The notes below the pieces were generated by a model. That model was given only the letters and a program-made list of their open reading frames with translations, had not been told where the DNA came from and searched no databases. A program made the position numbers and the translations under genes. Below, piece after piece: positions 52,635-62,596 of a DNA stretch of 64,000 nt. Every line of letters starts with the position of its first letter. The first letter of the stretch is position 1. The stretch is from Synechococcus sp. SynAce01 (GTDB lineage Bacteria > Cyanobacteriota > Cyanobacteriia > PCC-6307 > Cyanobiaceae), in NCBI RefSeq assembly GCF_001885215.1, contig NZ_CP018091.1, positions 1,240,001 to 1,304,000 of the forward strand, written 5' to 3'.

Positions 52635-53513
52635 ATGCCCGTTTCGATTTCAGGCCAGACAGCCCTGGTGGGGCTTCTCGGCGATCCGGTGGCTCACTCA
52701 CTTTCGCCGGCCATGCACAACGCAGCCCTCGCTGAGCTGGGCCTGAACTGGCGCTACCTGGCCTTTCCGGTGGCCGCAGCGGAGCTGGGCACGGCCCTGC
52801 GGGGTCTTGAGGCCCTGGGCTGCCGTGGTCTGAACGTGACCCTGCCGCACAAACAGGCGGCGGCGGCGGCCGCGGCCGAGCTCACACCGCTGGCCGAGCG
52901 ACTGGGCGCGGCGAACACCCTGGTGCGCCGCGCCGAAGGGGGCTGGCTCGGGGCCAACACCGATGTGGAGGGCTTTTTGGCCCCCCTGGGCGACCTGCCG
53001 AGCGGAGCCAGGGCGCTGGTGCTGGGCTGCGGCGGCAGTGCCCGGGCGGTGGTGGCGGGTCTGGTGGAGCGGAATCTGGAGGTGATCGAGCTGGCCGCCC
53101 GCGACCCCCAACGGCGCGCAGCCTTCCTCTCAAGCTGCCAGGCCTGGGCCCCCCAACTGCGCGGCCTTAATTGGACCAGCGAGCTGCTGCTGCCGGCCCT
53201 TGCCGCAGCCGATCTGGTCGTGAACACCACCCCGGTGGGCATGGCGGCTGACGCCTGCCCGCTGGCTCCAGCGGAGCTGGAGGCCTTGCGCCCCGAGACC
53301 CTTGTCTACGACTTGATCTACACGCCGCGGCCGAGTCGCCTGCTGCGGGAAGCCCGCGAGCGTGGCTGCCAAAGTCTGGACGGCCTGGAGATGCTGGTGC
53401 AGCAGGGAGCCGCAGCGCTACGGCTCTGGTTGGCCGCCGCCGGCGACGAAACCACCGTTCCGGTGGCAGCGATGCGGCAGGCCGCCCTCAACCAGCTCGG
53501 GCACGACCCCTAA
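52635..53513 (+). CDS. aroE: Shikimate dehydrogenase
   Basis: A 292-residue AroE. Substrate-binding blocks are GDPVAHSLSPAMHNAAL near residue 17 and GLNVTLPHKQAAAAAA near 68 (catalytic lysine); the NADP fold has ALVLGCGGSARAVVAGLVERNLEVIELAARDPQR near 128; LVVNTTPVGMA and DLIYTPRPSRLLREARERG follow. It reduces 3-dehydroshikimate. The DAHP synthase gene of the same pathway is 12 kb away. The start ATG 52635 is well placed and the gene is divergent from dnaK. Confidence 0.96.
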   Translation: MPVSISGQTALVGLLGDPVAHSLSPAMHNAALAELGLNWRYLAFPVAAAELGTALRGLEALGCRGLNVTLPHKQAAAAAAAELTPLAERLGAANTLVRRAEGGWLGANTDVEGFLAPLGDLPSGARALVLGCGGSARAVVAGLVERNLEVIELAARDPQRRAAFLSSCQAWAPQLRGLNWTSELLLPALAAADLVVNTTPVGMAADACPLAPAELEALRPETLVYDLIYTPRPSRLLREARERGCQSLDGLEMLVQQGAAALRLWLAAAGDETTVPVAAMRQAALNQLGHDP

Positions 53514-53537
53514 CCTTGGAAGACGCGGTCTGCCTCA

Positions 53538-54002
53538 ATGCAAATTCCCCCCTGGCAACGCCTGCTGGCGCTGCTGGCCTACCTGTTGCCGTGGAGCGAC
53601 GGCGTGATGTTCGGCGAATCGCTGTTCACGCTCTTCCCGGCCCTGCAGTGGACGGTCTTGCCGGCCCTGCCGTTGCTCAGCCTGCAGCGGCTGGTGCCGT
53701 TCGGCGGCTTCCTGCTGTTCCTGGCCCTGTTCCTGGGGGTGGTGCGCAACCAGCGCGTCCCTTACTTCATCCGCTTCAACGTCCTGCAGGCGATCCTGCT
53801 GGACATCGTGCTGATCCTGCTGTCCCTGGCATTCCGGCTGCTGCTGGCTCCGCTCGGCGGCAGTTTCGCCCTGCGCACGCTCAGCAACACCGTCTTCTTC
53901 GGCACCCTGCTGCTGGTGCTGTTCGCCGTGGTCCAGTGCGTACGCGGCAAGGAGCCCGATATCCCGACCGTGTCCGAGGCGGTGCGGATCCAGCTGTACT
54001 GA
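53538..54002 (+). CDS. Tic20/Ycf60-family membrane protein
   Basis: A 154-residue protein with four membrane helices: the first around [18 protein letters not shown], then [48 protein letters not shown], and a last [35 protein letters not shown]. The [14 protein letters not shown] and PDIP(T)VSEAV blocks are Tic20-like. The chloroplast homologue is part of the protein import channel; the cyanobacterial function is unresolved. It starts 24 bases after aroE on the same strand. Confidence 0.88.
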   Translation: MQIPPWQRLLALLAYLLPWSDGVMFGESLFTLFPALQWTVLPALPLLSLQRLVPFGGFLLFLALFLGVVRNQRVPYFIRFNVLQAILLDIVLILLSLAFRLLLAPLGGSFALRTLSNTVFFGTLLLVLFAVVQCVRGKEPDIPTVSEAVRIQLY

Positions 54003-54111
54003 GGCGTCTGGACTGACGGGGTACGGTGCCGCGTTACGGTATCGAGTCCGTCGCTGGCAGCCGCAGGGCCGCTGGCCTCACTCGAGCCCGTCACGGAGGT
54101 TTCAGCCCGTC

Positions 54112-54459
54112 ATGTCGCAGCAGCCCTACTACGAAACGATGTACATCCTTCGCCCGGACATCGCGGAGGAAGAAGTCGAAGGCCATGTCAACAAGTACCG
54201 CGATCTGGTCACCGAGGCCGGCGCCGAAGTGCTCGACACCCAGATGCGTGGCAAGCGCCGTCTGGCCTACACGATCGCCAAGCACCGCGAAGGCATCTAC
54301 GTGCAGCTGAACCACAGCGGCGATGGCCAGCAGGTGGCGGCCCTGGAGCGGGCCATGCGGCTGAGCGAGGATGTGATTCGCTATCTCACCGTCAAGCAGG
54401 ACGGCCCCCTGCCCGCCCCCCGCGGTGCCGGCGGCGAAGCGGTCAGCGCTGAAGCCTGA
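54112..54459 (+). CDS. rpsF: 30S ribosomal protein S6
   Basis: A 115-residue S6. Family blocks are [55 protein letters not shown] and [19 protein letters not shown]. It binds the central domain of 16S rRNA with S18. It has a short unconserved C-terminal tail. The gene stands alone here (rpsR is not adjacent) with its own upstream region, and ends before the strong terminator at 54493-54527. Confidence 0.97.
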   Translation: MSQQPYYETMYILRPDIAEEEVEGHVNKYRDLVTEAGAEVLDTQMRGKRRLAYTIAKHREGIYVQLNHSGDGQQVAALERAMRLSEDVIRYLTVKQDGPLPAPRGAGGEAVSAEA

Positions 54460-54492
54460 GCTAGCCACAACACCTCCACCATTTCTGGTCAA

Positions 54493-54527
54493 AAAGCCAG
54501 GCATCCCCCAACTGGATGCCTGGCTTT
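54493..54527. terminator. Bidirectional intrinsic terminator between rpsF and argG
   Basis: Perfect 14-bp arms AAAGCCAGGCATCC (54493-54506) and GGATGCCTGGCTTT (54514-54527) flank a 7-base loop. On the plus strand TTTGGTTTT follows; on the minus strand AAAGCC is preceded by further A/T-rich sequence (TTTTTGACC read leftwards). It can end both rpsF and the convergent argG. Confidence 0.92.
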
Positions 54528-54604
54528 GGTTTTGAGATGGTTCGTCTGATCAGCGGCTCTTGAAGATGAGCTGTTCTTGGCCAGCGTGACTCCGCTGATT
54601 GGCC

Positions 54605-55837
54605 CTAGCGGCGCAAGCTGGCGGCCCAGAGCCGGGCCGGCAGCCCCCAGATATAGATGAATCCTTCGGAGGCGCGGTGATCAAAACGATCGTCGCCGCC
54701 ATAGGTGGCCATGGTGGGCACGTAGAGGCTGTCCAAAGCTGAACTCCTGCCGATCACGGTGGCATTGCCCTTGTGCAGCCGGATCCGCACCGTGCCGTTC
54801 ACCGTGGCCTGGGTGGCATCGAGGAAGCCATCGAGGGCCGCCTTGAGCGGGCCGAACCAGAGGCCCTGATACACCAGATCCGCCCAGCTGGACTCGATCT
54901 GGCGCTTGTAGCGCTGCACATCGGCCGCCAGGGTGAGGCTTTCGAGTTCCTGGTGAGCGCGAATCAACAGCAACAGGCCGGGAGTTTCATAGATCTCCCT
55001 CGACTTGATGCCCACCACCCGGTTCTCGATGATGTCCAGCCGACCGAAGCCGTGGCTGCCAGCCAGGTCATTGGCGCGCCGGACCAGGCTGACCGGATCG
55101 AGCATCTCGCCATTGAGGCTGACGGGATTGCCCTGCACGAAGCCGATCTCCACCACCTCGGGCTCTTCGGGGGCCGCCGCGATCGAGCGGGTCATGGCAA
55201 ACACCTCCTCGGGTGGCTCCACCTGCGGATCCTCGAGGGGGCCGGCTTCAACACTGCGCCCGAGCAGGTTGAGGTCGATCGAATAGGGATTGGCCTTGCT
55301 CACCGGTGCCGGCATCCCGAAGCGCTCGCCGTAGGCGATCGTTTCCTCCCGGCTCATACCCCACTCCCGCGCCGGGGTGAGCACCTTGAGCTCGGGCGCC
55401 AGGCAGGCGATCGCCACGTCGAAGCGGACCTGGTCGTTGCCCTTGCCGGTGCAGCCGTGGGCGACGGCATCGGCGCCCACCAGGCGAGCCACCGCCACCA
55501 GCTCCCGGGCGATCAGCGGCCGGGCCAGGGCTGTGGAGAGGGGATAGCGACCCTCATAGAGGGCGTTGGCGCGAATGGCGGGGAAGGCGAACTCCGTGAT
55601 GAACGGCTCAATCAGATCCCCCACCAGCGATTGGCTGGCGCCGGCTTCGAGGGCCTTGAGACGGATCGGTTCGAGCTCATCGCCCTGGCCCAGATCGGCG
55701 GCGAAGGTGATCACCTCCTCGACACCCCACTCCTCGCGCAGATAGGGAATGCAGACGCTGGTATCGACCCCACCCGAGTAGGCCAACACCACCTTGCGGG
55801 CACGCCCGACCCCTTGCCCCGCCAACTCCTCTCCCAT
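54605..55837 (-). CDS. argG: Argininosuccinate synthase
   Basis: A 410-residue ArgG. The ATP pyrophosphatase P-loop is [16 protein letters not shown] near residue 15; other blocks are [61 protein letters not shown], and [25 protein letters not shown]. It joins citrulline and aspartate in arginine synthesis. The start ATG 55837 adds 11 residues before the conserved region; the next in-frame start would cut into it. The upstream small membrane gene ends only four bases away (55842). Confidence 0.97.
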   Translation of the reverse strand: MGEELAGQGVGRARKVVLAYSGGVDTSVCIPYLREEWGVEEVITFAADLGQGDELEPIRLKALEAGASQSLVGDLIEPFITEFAFPAIRANALYEGRYPLSTALARPLIARELVAVARLVGADAVAHGCTGKGNDQVRFDVAIACLAPELKVLTPAREWGMSREETIAYGERFGMPAPVSKANPYSIDLNLLGRSVEAGPLEDPQVEPPEEVFAMTRSIAAAPEEPEVVEIGFVQGNPVSLNGEMLDPVSLVRRANDLAGSHGFGRLDIIENRVVGIKSREIYETPGLLLLIRAHQELESLTLAADVQRYKRQIESSWADLVYQGLWFGPLKAALDGFLDATQATVNGTVRIRLHKGNATVIGRSSALDSLYVPTMATYGGDDRFDHRASEGFIYIWGLPARLWAASLRR

Positions 55838-55841
55838 CCGC

Positions 55842-56090
55842 TCAGTCCTGCTCGTGAATGCCGTTGGAGGATTGTCCCCTGTCGCCGTTCAAGTTGCCGT
55901 CGAAATGGCGCCAGCGCGTGGCCAGCCACAGGGCCAGCAGGCCAGGAGGCCCCAGCACCAGGGCCCAGACCAGTTGCGGCTGAATCGCCAACGGCTCGGG
56001 CCAGCGTTCACCGCCGCGCACCAGCAGGGCGGCGAGCAGAAGGGCGGCCCCCCAGGTGATCAGCAGCTGGAAGGCTTTGGGCCAGGTCAC
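55842..56090 (-). CDS. Small membrane protein, unknown
   Basis: An 82-residue protein with two membrane helices, [24 protein letters not shown] and [21 protein letters not shown], and a short polar tail ([16 protein letters not shown]). It lies immediately upstream of argG on the same strand, four bases apart, so it is likely co-transcribed. No known domain. Typical of cyanobacterial conserved small membrane proteins. Confidence 0.68.
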   Translation of the reverse strand: MTWPKAFQLLITWGAALLLAALLVRGGERWPEPLAIQPQLVWALVLGPPGLLALWLATRWRHFDGNLNGDRGQSSNGIHEQD

Positions 56091-56173
56091 AGAGGAAGAT
56101 CAGCAGCATGACCTATCGTGATGGATTGGCGTGTTGCCCGCTTCGCAGGCTTGCTGCGCCCCCAAGGCCGTCC

Positions 56174-56425
56174 ATGAGCACACTCGACAGCATCAATCCT
56201 TCCCTTACCCGCTACCGCAGGGATGAGCCCGCCCCGGTGCTGCCCCTGCGCGATGAGCCCGACCTGCTCAGCTGGCTGGAGACCAGCGGCCGCCTGGTGG
56301 CCGATGAAGAGGCCGCCGCTCCCGATGTGAGCACGGTGGAAGAGGAGGAACTTTCAGCTCTGATGGGCGAGAAAGAGGAATACAACGCCGCCGACGAGCA
56401 GACCGAGGAGAACTGGGAAGACTGA
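56174..56425 (+). CDS. DUF3134-family small acidic protein
   Basis: An 83-residue acidic protein. It begins [41 protein letters not shown], the block I associate with cyanobacterial DUF3134, and ends in a strongly acidic tail ([28 protein letters not shown]). Function unknown. ATG 56174 is preferred over ATG 56108, which would add unconserved sequence. It precedes mraY by five bases, so it is probably co-transcribed. Confidence 0.82.
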   Translation: MSTLDSINPSLTRYRRDEPAPVLPLRDEPDLLSWLETSGRLVADEEAAAPDVSTVEEEELSALMGEKEEYNAADEQTEENWED

Positions 56426-56430
56426 GCCCT

Positions 56431-57534
56431 GTGCCATTGACCCAGACCACACAGGCCCCCTCAACCCTGCCCTTGCCTGACCGTGAACAGGTGGCTTGGC
56501 GCTGGCTGGCCCTGCTTGTTCTTGGCGTCTGCTTGCTGACGGACGCACTGAGTCGCGCACCCCAGCTGACACCGCCCCTGCTGGTGGCGGGCTTGGTCAG
56601 CTGGGGTCTCGGCCGCTGGGGGGTGCCGAATCTGCGGGCCCTCAAGCTCGGCCAGGTGATCCGCCAGGAAGGGCCCCAGGCCCATCACAGCAAGGCCGGC
56701 ACTCCCACGATGGGGGGCCTGCTGGTCGTACCGGTTGGGGTGATTGTCGGCAGTTTGGTCGCCCCGAGCGATCCACGCCTGCCAGCGGTGGCCGCGATCA
56801 CCCTGGCCTTCATGGCCATCGGCGGCTTCGACGACTGGCGCAGCCTGACCCGCCGCACCAACACCGGCCTGAGCCCCCGCGGCAAACTGCTGCTTCAGGC
56901 CCTTGCTGCCGCGCTCTTTCTGTTGGTGGCAGCCTGGAACGACTGGATTTCCCGCAGTGTGGGCTTGCCGTTCGGCCTCGCCCTGTCGCTCGGCTTGCTG
57001 ATCCTGCCGCTCGGCCTGTTCGTGTTTCTGGCCGAAAGCAACGCCACCAACCTCACTGACGGGCTCGATGGGCTGGCGGCAGGCTGCGGGGCCGTGGTGT
57101 TCGCTGGCTTCGGGGTGCAGTTGATGCTGCGGGGCCATCTGGGCGATCCGGCCCTGGCCGGGTTCTGTGCCGCCATGGCCGGCACCTGGCTGGGTTTCCT
57201 GGCCCATAACCGCCATCCGGCCAGGATGTTCATGGGTGACACTGGCTCCCTGGCGATGGGGGCGGCCCTGAGCGCCGTGGCCCTGCTCAGCGACAGCCTC
57301 TGGCCCTTGCTGCTGATGGGCGGCGTGTTCGTGGCCGAATCTCTCTCGGTGATCCTGCAGGTGTGGGTGTTCAAGGCCACCAAGGGGGCCGATGGTCAGG
57401 GCCGCCGCCTGTTGCGGATGGCCCCACTCCACCACCACTTCGAGCTGGCCGGTCACTCCGAGCAACGGGTGGTGGTGGGATTTTGGATGATCAGCTTGCT
57501 GCTGGTGGCCATCGGCCTGCTGCTGCTTCCCTGA
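56431..57534 (+). CDS. mraY: Phospho-N-acetylmuramoyl-pentapeptide transferase
   Basis: A 367-residue polytopic MraY, starting lipid I synthesis for peptidoglycan. The cytoplasmic catalytic blocks are [22 protein letters not shown] (the family HxxKxGTPTMGG), [12 protein letters not shown] with paired aspartates, [15 protein letters not shown] and [14 protein letters not shown]; the HHHFE block appears as [10 protein letters not shown]. About ten membrane helices are visible. The start could be GTG 56431. No other division-cluster gene is adjacent. Confidence 0.96.
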   Translation: MPLTQTTQAPSTLPLPDREQVAWRWLALLVLGVCLLTDALSRAPQLTPPLLVAGLVSWGLGRWGVPNLRALKLGQVIRQEGPQAHHSKAGTPTMGGLLVVPVGVIVGSLVAPSDPRLPAVAAITLAFMAIGGFDDWRSLTRRTNTGLSPRGKLLLQALAAALFLLVAAWNDWISRSVGLPFGLALSLGLLILPLGLFVFLAESNATNLTDGLDGLAAGCGAVVFAGFGVQLMLRGHLGDPALAGFCAAMAGTWLGFLAHNRHPARMFMGDTGSLAMGAALSAVALLSDSLWPLLLMGGVFVAESLSVILQVWVFKATKGADGQGRRLLRMAPLHHHFELAGHSEQRVVVGFWMISLLLVAIGLLLLP

Positions 57535-57594
57535 TTCGGGTGGCTGCTGGTGCCAGCTGGGGCCAAGCTGATGGCATGGCTTCAAGTTGGTGTT

Positions 57595-57855
57595 ATGGCT
57601 TATTTCACCTGGAAAGAAAAGGGGCTGACGGCCGATTGCGCCAGCCTCGCGGCGATGGCTTCACGGTTTGAGGAGGCTGCGGCCCTGATGCGCCGCATGG
57701 CCGACGAAGGCTTCGAGTTGGAACGCCACAGCGATGGTCAGCACATCACCCACCCCGACGACCAGGTGTTCGAGGCCTACGGCTTCATCAGTGAGGAGAC
57801 GCCCGTGCGCCAGCTCGACCTGATTGCGGACCTCCCGTCCGGCCGCGAAGACTGA
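57595..57855 (+). CDS. Conserved hypothetical protein, 86 residues
   Basis: A small soluble protein: MAYFTWKEKGLTADCASLAAMASRFEEAAALMRRMADEGFELERHSDGQHITHPDDQVFEAYGFISEETPVRQLDLI is its order of blocks (helix pair, then a beta region). I recall similar proteins encoded near mraY/argG in marine Synechococcus, but know no function. ATG 57595 is chosen over ATG 57550, as the extra residues look unconserved. Spacing to mraY is 60 bases. Confidence 0.68.
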   Translation: MAYFTWKEKGLTADCASLAAMASRFEEAAALMRRMADEGFELERHSDGQHITHPDDQVFEAYGFISEETPVRQLDLIADLPSGRED

Positions 57856-57883
57856 TCCGACCCTTGCATCCGAACAAAACAGC

Positions 57884-58057
57884 TCAGGAGCGGCGCAGCA
57901 GGCCCAGTCCCCAGACGAGCACGAAGGCGAGGGAGGAAATCCCCAGATAGATCAACACCCCCCGCTGCAGGCCCGCCACATCCCAGCCAAACGGCAGGCC
58001 GTTGGCCACATCGCCGGCCGTCGAGAAGGCCAGAACGGCCTGGGAGGAGATCAACAC
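57884..58057 (-). CDS. Small single-helix membrane protein
   Basis: A 57-residue frame from GTG 58057: SSQAVLAFSTAGDVANGLPFGWDVAGLQ then one membrane helix VLIYLGISSLAFVLVWGLGLL and RRS at the end. The hydrophobic segment, its tail and its place divergent from purT look like a real small cyanobacterial membrane protein. The start is uncertain: TTG 58054 is also possible. I do not recognise a named family. Confidence 0.58.
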   Translation of the reverse strand: MLISSQAVLAFSTAGDVANGLPFGWDVAGLQRGVLIYLGISSLAFVLVWGLGLLRRS

Positions 58058-58144
58058 GGCGGGCCGTTGCAGCGGAGTGGGTCGCCGAGCACTTCTAGCA
58101 GGCCCGTCAGGCAGCAGGATCGGAGCCTCCGCAACCCGCGCGCC

Positions 58145-59353
58145 ATGCCCATGCCCGCCACCTCCTTTCCCCGCACCCTGATGCTGCTGGGCAGCGGTGA
58201 ACTGGGCAAGGAGGTGGCCATCGCCGCCCAGCGCCTGGGTTGCCGCGTGATCGCCGTCGACCGCTACCCCGGCGCCCCGGCCATGCAGGTGGCCGATGCC
58301 GCCGAGGTGATCGCCATGACCGATCCCGAAGCGCTCAAGGCCGTGGTGCGCCGCCACCGGCCCGATCTGCTGATTCCCGAGATTGAGGCCCTGGCCGTCG
58401 ATGCCCTGGCGGAACTTGAAGCGGAAGGGTTCACCGTGATCCCCACCGCCCGGGCCACGGCGGTGACGATGAACCGCGACCGGATCCGCGACCTGGCCGC
58501 CGGCAGCCTCGGCCTGCGCACCGCCCGCTTCGCCTATGCCGGCAGTGCCGCCGATCTGGCTGAGGCCGCCGCGCCCCTGGGCTGGCCGGTGGTGGTCAAG
58601 CCGGTGATGAGCTCCTCGGGCAAGGGCCAGAGCGTGGTGGAGGGGCCTGAGGGAATCACAGCCGCCTGGGAGGCCGCCCTGGCCGGCGCCCGCGGCGCAG
58701 GGGCGCGGGTGATCGTCGAGGAGTTTTTGCGTTTCGAGCAGGAGATCACCCTGTTGACCGTGAAGCAGTGGGATGGGCCCACCCTGTTCTGCCCGCCGAT
58801 CGGCCACCTCCAGGAGCGGGGCGACTACCAGTGCAGCTGGCAGCCGGCGGACCTGGGTGCCAGCGCCCTGGCCACGGCCGAAGCGATGGCCCGCCGCGTC
58901 ACCGACCACCTGGGTGGGGCCGGACTGTTTGGCGTTGAGTTTTTCCTCTGCGGCCCACGCGGCCAGGAGGAGGTGGTGTTCTCGGAACTCTCGCCGCGGC
59001 CACACGACACCGGCCTGGTCACCCTCAGGGGCCAGAACCTCAGCGAGTTCGACCTGCACCTGCGGGCTGTGCTGGGGCTGCCGATCCCCGCCATCCACTC
59101 CCGCGGCGCGGCCGCCAGCCGGGTCATCCTGGCCACAGGCAACCTCGCCAGCGTCGCCTATGAGGGCGTTGCTGCGGCCCTGGCCGAGCCTGACACCCAG
59201 GTGCTGCTGTTCGGCAAACCGGAGGCTCGGCCCCAGCGACGGATGGGCGTGGTGGTGGCCGGTGGCGAAGATCTGGCCGAAGCCAGAGGGCGCGCCGATC
59301 GGGCCGCCAGCAAGGTCAACGTGGTCGCCGGAAGCCCAACAGAGCTGGCCTGA
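58145..59353 (+). CDS. purT: Formate-dependent phosphoribosylglycinamide formyltransferase
   Basis: A 402-residue ATP-grasp enzyme using formate and ATP to formylate GAR. Blocks: MLLGSGELGKEVAIAAQRLGCRVIAVDRY near residue 13, IPEIEALAVDAL near 79, WPVVVKPVMSSSGKGQSVVE near 150, FLRFEQEITLLTVKQ, LGGAGLFGVEFFLCG and SELSPRPHDTGLVTL. It supplies an alternative purine route linked to formate, which PurU (also in this window) can provide. ATG 58145 is the start nearest the conserved region. Confidence 0.96.
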   Translation: MPMPATSFPRTLMLLGSGELGKEVAIAAQRLGCRVIAVDRYPGAPAMQVADAAEVIAMTDPEALKAVVRRHRPDLLIPEIEALAVDALAELEAEGFTVIPTARATAVTMNRDRIRDLAAGSLGLRTARFAYAGSAADLAEAAAPLGWPVVVKPVMSSSGKGQSVVEGPEGITAAWEAALAGARGAGARVIVEEFLRFEQEITLLTVKQWDGPTLFCPPIGHLQERGDYQCSWQPADLGASALATAEAMARRVTDHLGGAGLFGVEFFLCGPRGQEEVVFSELSPRPHDTGLVTLRGQNLSEFDLHLRAVLGLPIPAIHSRGAAASRVILATGNLASVAYEGVAAALAEPDTQVLLFGKPEARPQRRMGVVVAGGEDLAEARGRADRAASKVNVVAGSPTELA

Positions 59354-59393
59354 CCGGGGATTGGGTTTTAAGCTGCGCCCAACAGGACACTTC

Positions 59394-60386
59394 ATGGCCC
59401 AGGCCCAACCGCGTCGTCGCTCCAACCCTCCCGGCACCGTGTCCCACTTGGACCGGCGAAGCGGGAGCCAGCCCCCCGCCCCACCCGAGCTGCCGGCTGG
59501 CGGCCCAGAGAAGCCCCGACTCTCCCGTCGCGCCCTGCTGATCGGCTTCGGTTGCGGGCTTGCTTTCGGCTACGCCCTGGCCGGCCCGTTGCCGGGCCTG
59601 CTCGGCGGCGCCTTGGCCAATCTGCAGCGCTCCACCCCGGCCTTGACCTCGCTGGTCAACCCTCTCAGCCTGGATAATCGCCGCATCCTGGTGCTGGGCA
59701 CCGATCAGATCAGCGGCAGCACCGATGTGATGTTCACCGTTGAGGTTCTCGACGGTGTCACCCAGATCACCCAGGTTCCGCGGGACACCTTCATCGAGTC
59801 TGAATCGTTCGGTGTGATCAAGGCCAACGCCCTCTATGCGGTGGGCGGGGTGAACGTGGCCAAACAGGAGGTCTCGAGCCTGCTCACGACAGACATCGAT
59901 CGCTACTTGATCGTCAATCTCGACGCGGTCGAGAAGCTGGCTGAAGCCCTCGGTGGCGTCGAAATCGATGTTCCCAAGAGCATGTATTACGTCGACAGTC
60001 GCCAGGATCTCTACATCGATCTCTACCCGGGTCCCCAATTGCTCAAGGGCCGGGACCTGGAAGGCTTCCTGCGCTATCGCAACGACGAGCAAGGCGACCT
60101 GGGCCGCATGGAACGCCAGCAGATGGTGTTGCGCGAGGCCTTCAAGAAACTGGTTCAACCCTCCACCATTGCCAGGCTGCCGTCGTTGCTGGCCATCGCC
60201 GACGAGGACATCACGACCGACCTGTCGCCGGTGGAGCTGGCCAGGCTGCTCTCCGTGATGGGCAACAGCAAGCTGAGCAGCCAACGCCTGAACGGCAGGC
60301 TGTTCTGGCACGGCGACCTGAGCTACTGGATGCCCGATATCAACACCCGCTATGCCGGCCAGGACAGCGCCGATCCTGAGTACTAG
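59394..60386 (+). CDS. LytR-CpsA-Psr (LCP) family ligase
   Basis: A 330-residue type II membrane protein. A basic, proline-rich cytoplasmic tail is followed by one membrane helix (ALLIGFGCGLAFGYALAGPL, near residue 45) and the LCP domain: RILVLGTDQISGSTDVMFTVEVL, QVPRDTFIE, IKANALYAVGG, LGGVEIDVPKSMYYVD, and FLRYRNDEQGDLGRMERQQMVLR with the conserved arginines. LCP enzymes transfer glycopolymers from lipid carrier to peptidoglycan. It begins 40 bases after purT. Confidence 0.9.
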   Translation: MAQAQPRRRSNPPGTVSHLDRRSGSQPPAPPELPAGGPEKPRLSRRALLIGFGCGLAFGYALAGPLPGLLGGALANLQRSTPALTSLVNPLSLDNRRILVLGTDQISGSTDVMFTVEVLDGVTQITQVPRDTFIESESFGVIKANALYAVGGVNVAKQEVSSLLTTDIDRYLIVNLDAVEKLAEALGGVEIDVPKSMYYVDSRQDLYIDLYPGPQLLKGRDLEGFLRYRNDEQGDLGRMERQQMVLREAFKKLVQPSTIARLPSLLAIADEDITTDLSPVELARLLSVMGNSKLSSQRLNGRLFWHGDLSYWMPDINTRYAGQDSADPEY

Positions 60387-60440
60387 CCGCGAGGGTTCAG
60401 CCCCCAGCCAGCCCGCAGCACAGGGATAGGGATTCTCCGA

Positions 60441-62018
60441 TCACGGACTGGCTTGCAATCGCTCCGTCACATCGAAGAGCGGACGGCTGGTATTCCCCCA
60501 GCCGTTGGCGGGAAGGAGGGATGGGGCGGCCGGTCCTGGAGCGGCGGCGGCACCAGCGGCAAAGGCCCCGTCCACCCAGGCCAGCAGCAGGCCACCGAGC
60601 GCGCCGCCGCCCTCCTCCCCGTAGCGGGAGCCGAGGTTGAAATGATCACCGCCTTCGGCAATCACCAGCCGGTGACCACCACCGGCGGCACCGGCCTCAG
60701 CAGCCAGCGGCGTGATCGCCTCAGGGCCAGACGGCACGACCCAGTCGCGGCTGCCACTGACCACCAGGGCGCGGGCATTCATGCCCAGGGCAGCGCCGTA
60801 GTTGAACAGCAACGACATCGGTGGACTCACCGCCACCACCGCCTTGACGCGGGGATCGGCCAGCGAGGCCTCGCTGGCCGAACTGATGAAGCTGCACTGC
60901 AGCACCCAGCTGAGGTTGCGGGCCGGATCCTTGACATCGCCGCAGCGTTCCTCCAGCAGGGTGGCGCTGGGCTGGGCGCCGGCGAGCTGCAGCACGGTGG
61001 TGGCCCCCCACGACTGACCAAGCACCGCGACGAAATCGGTGCGCAGGCCGGCCGCCAACCCGAGCTTGCCGGCGGCGGCACCGTCGATCAACGACGAGAC
61101 ATCGAGGGGCCGCAACCTCAGCTCTGCCGGGCTCGGTGGTGGGGCGGTGCCGGAGAGCATGGCCCGCTGCTGGCTGAGGTCACTGCCGGGATGGCGTGGC
61201 AGCAGCACGGTGTAGCCATGGCTGGCCAGATGGCTCGCCCAGCCCTCGAAGCTTTCCGGATCATCCCAGAGCCCATGGGAAATCAAGACCAAACGGCCGT
61301 TTCCCGCCCGGCCGGGGCTCACCACCACCACCTGGAGAGGATCGGGGCGATGGCTGACCACCAGGCTGGTCTCGCGCCGCTCCACCGCCAGGGGGCCAGG
61401 GCGAACCAGGGAGGGAGCCTGGCGGGCCGCCGCCCCCGCGGCGATCAGCCTGTCGGCCGGTTGCAGCTGGCGGCTGAGGCGCTGGACAGCGAACAGGGCC
61501 AGCTCCAGGTCAACGGAGGCCGTCTGGCCGGGCAAGGCCTGGAGCACCGTGAGCATGGTCAGCGGACCCCTGGTGGCGGCGCGATCGAGAACGCGGCGGA
61601 GCTCTTCACCATTGATGTCGGCAGGCAGGCCATCGATGCCGCCGATGGCCGAAACCAGCAGCAGGGCCTGGCTGGCCAGGGGCGAATCGGCCGTTTCGCG
61701 CACCACCGCCAGCGACTGAATCGGCAGCGGGTAATTGAAGAACTCCAGCAGACGCCGCCCGATCGCCCCGTTGGTGGCTCGATCGAGCTCGGCCAGATCA
61801 CTGGTGCCGGCGAACAGGCCGCCGGGTGCATTCAGCTCCGACAGGTTGACCGTGAACATGGTGTCCAGCACCGGAATGTTCAGATCGATCTGCTCAAGGG
61901 CAGCCGCCGGCCTGGGCGCCCCCCCCATCGAGGCGAGCAGCGCTGCTGCCACGACCAGCCAACGGGTCGGCAACGGAAAACTGGGCGGGCGCACGGTGGC
62001 TGGGCGTATTGCCACCAT
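60441..62018 (-). CDS. Secreted alpha/beta hydrolase with DUF1400-type N-terminal domain
   Basis: A 525-residue protein with signal peptide WLVVAAALLASMGG and AAALEQIDLNIPVLDTMFTVNLSELN. Residues 40-200 resemble the cyanobacterial DUF1400 domain; residues 225-500 are an alpha/beta hydrolase with oxyanion region LVLISHGLWDDPESFEGWASHLASHGY, nucleophile elbow VLGQSWGATTVLQ and a catalytic histidine in GGDHFNLGSRYG. Esterase or lipase activity in the periplasm is likely; substrate unknown. The short N-terminal extension before the signal peptide leaves the start uncertain. Confidence 0.85.
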   Translation of the reverse strand: MVAIRPATVRPPSFPLPTRWLVVAAALLASMGGAPRPAAALEQIDLNIPVLDTMFTVNLSELNAPGGLFAGTSDLAELDRATNGAIGRRLLEFFNYPLPIQSLAVVRETADSPLASQALLLVSAIGGIDGLPADINGEELRRVLDRAATRGPLTMLTVLQALPGQTASVDLELALFAVQRLSRQLQPADRLIAAGAAARQAPSLVRPGPLAVERRETSLVVSHRPDPLQVVVVSPGRAGNGRLVLISHGLWDDPESFEGWASHLASHGYTVLLPRHPGSDLSQQRAMLSGTAPPPSPAELRLRPLDVSSLIDGAAAGKLGLAAGLRTDFVAVLGQSWGATTVLQLAGAQPSATLLEERCGDVKDPARNLSWVLQCSFISSASEASLADPRVKAVVAVSPPMSLLFNYGAALGMNARALVVSGSRDWVVPSGPEAITPLAAEAGAAGGGHRLVIAEGGDHFNLGSRYGEEGGGALGGLLLAWVDGAFAAGAAAAPGPAAPSLLPANGWGNTSRPLFDVTERLQASP

Positions 62019-62116
62019 GATCCCCCGACAGGGTCACCCATCGACCGATTTCCAACCAACTCCCTGAACCCGTACGCCAGACAACCGCTTTAATTGGGAC
62101 GACTCGAAAGGATTGG

Positions 62117-62587
62117 ATGAACCTTTTTGCCCTGTTGGCCCTGGCGGCGCCGCTTCTGATTGGCAGCGGATCTGGCGCGTCCGTTGCCGCCGAGCGCTGC
62201 ACCTTTCTGCAGCCCATCGGCGGCGATGGCACCACACCGATCGTGAACAAGCAGGTGAGCCGCGCCAAACTTCTCGGCAAGACGAACTGGAACACCGACT
62301 TCATCGTCGACCAGCCTTATACCAGTTTCAAGTTCTTCTTCACCGCCAACTCCTCCGATCCAGGCGCAAAATACCCGGTGGAAGGGTTCATGAAGTTCAG
62401 CGATGGCTCCAACCTCCAGGTGATCAATGAAGTAATGAATCCACCGATCGGCACAGGCCGCATGTTCGGCCCGTTTGCGGCTGTCGAAGGCAAGCAGGCC
62501 AGCCAGATGAATTTCAAGGTGGGCGCCAGCGCCGACCCCAAAGCCCTTGGATTCAGCTATCGCCTCTCCGTTCAGGGCTGCAGCTGA
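62117..62587 (+). CDS. Secreted protein of unknown function
   Basis: A 156-residue protein with signal peptide MNLFALLALAAPLLIGSGSG and cleavage near VAA-ER. The mature part is beta-rich: TFLQPIGGDGTTPIVNKQVS, TNWNTDFIVDQPYTSFKFFFTAN, VINEVMNPPIGTGRMFGPF, with two cysteines (ERCTF at the start and SVQGCS at the end) likely disulfide-linked. I recognise no family. It is divergent from the hydrolase by 98 bases and convergent with uvrA (9 bases). Confidence 0.7.
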   Translation: MNLFALLALAAPLLIGSGSGASVAAERCTFLQPIGGDGTTPIVNKQVSRAKLLGKTNWNTDFIVDQPYTSFKFFFTANSSDPGAKYPVEGFMKFSDGSNLQVINEVMNPPIGTGRMFGPFAAVEGKQASQMNFKVGASADPKALGFSYRLSVQGCS

Positions 62588-62596
62588 CGCCGGGGT

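Noticed and set aside
60453-62093. 546-codon plus-strand open frame opposite the DUF1400 hydrolase
   Set aside because: Antisense to a gene with signal peptide and catalytic motifs; the translation is Gln/Gly/His-rich with no domain.
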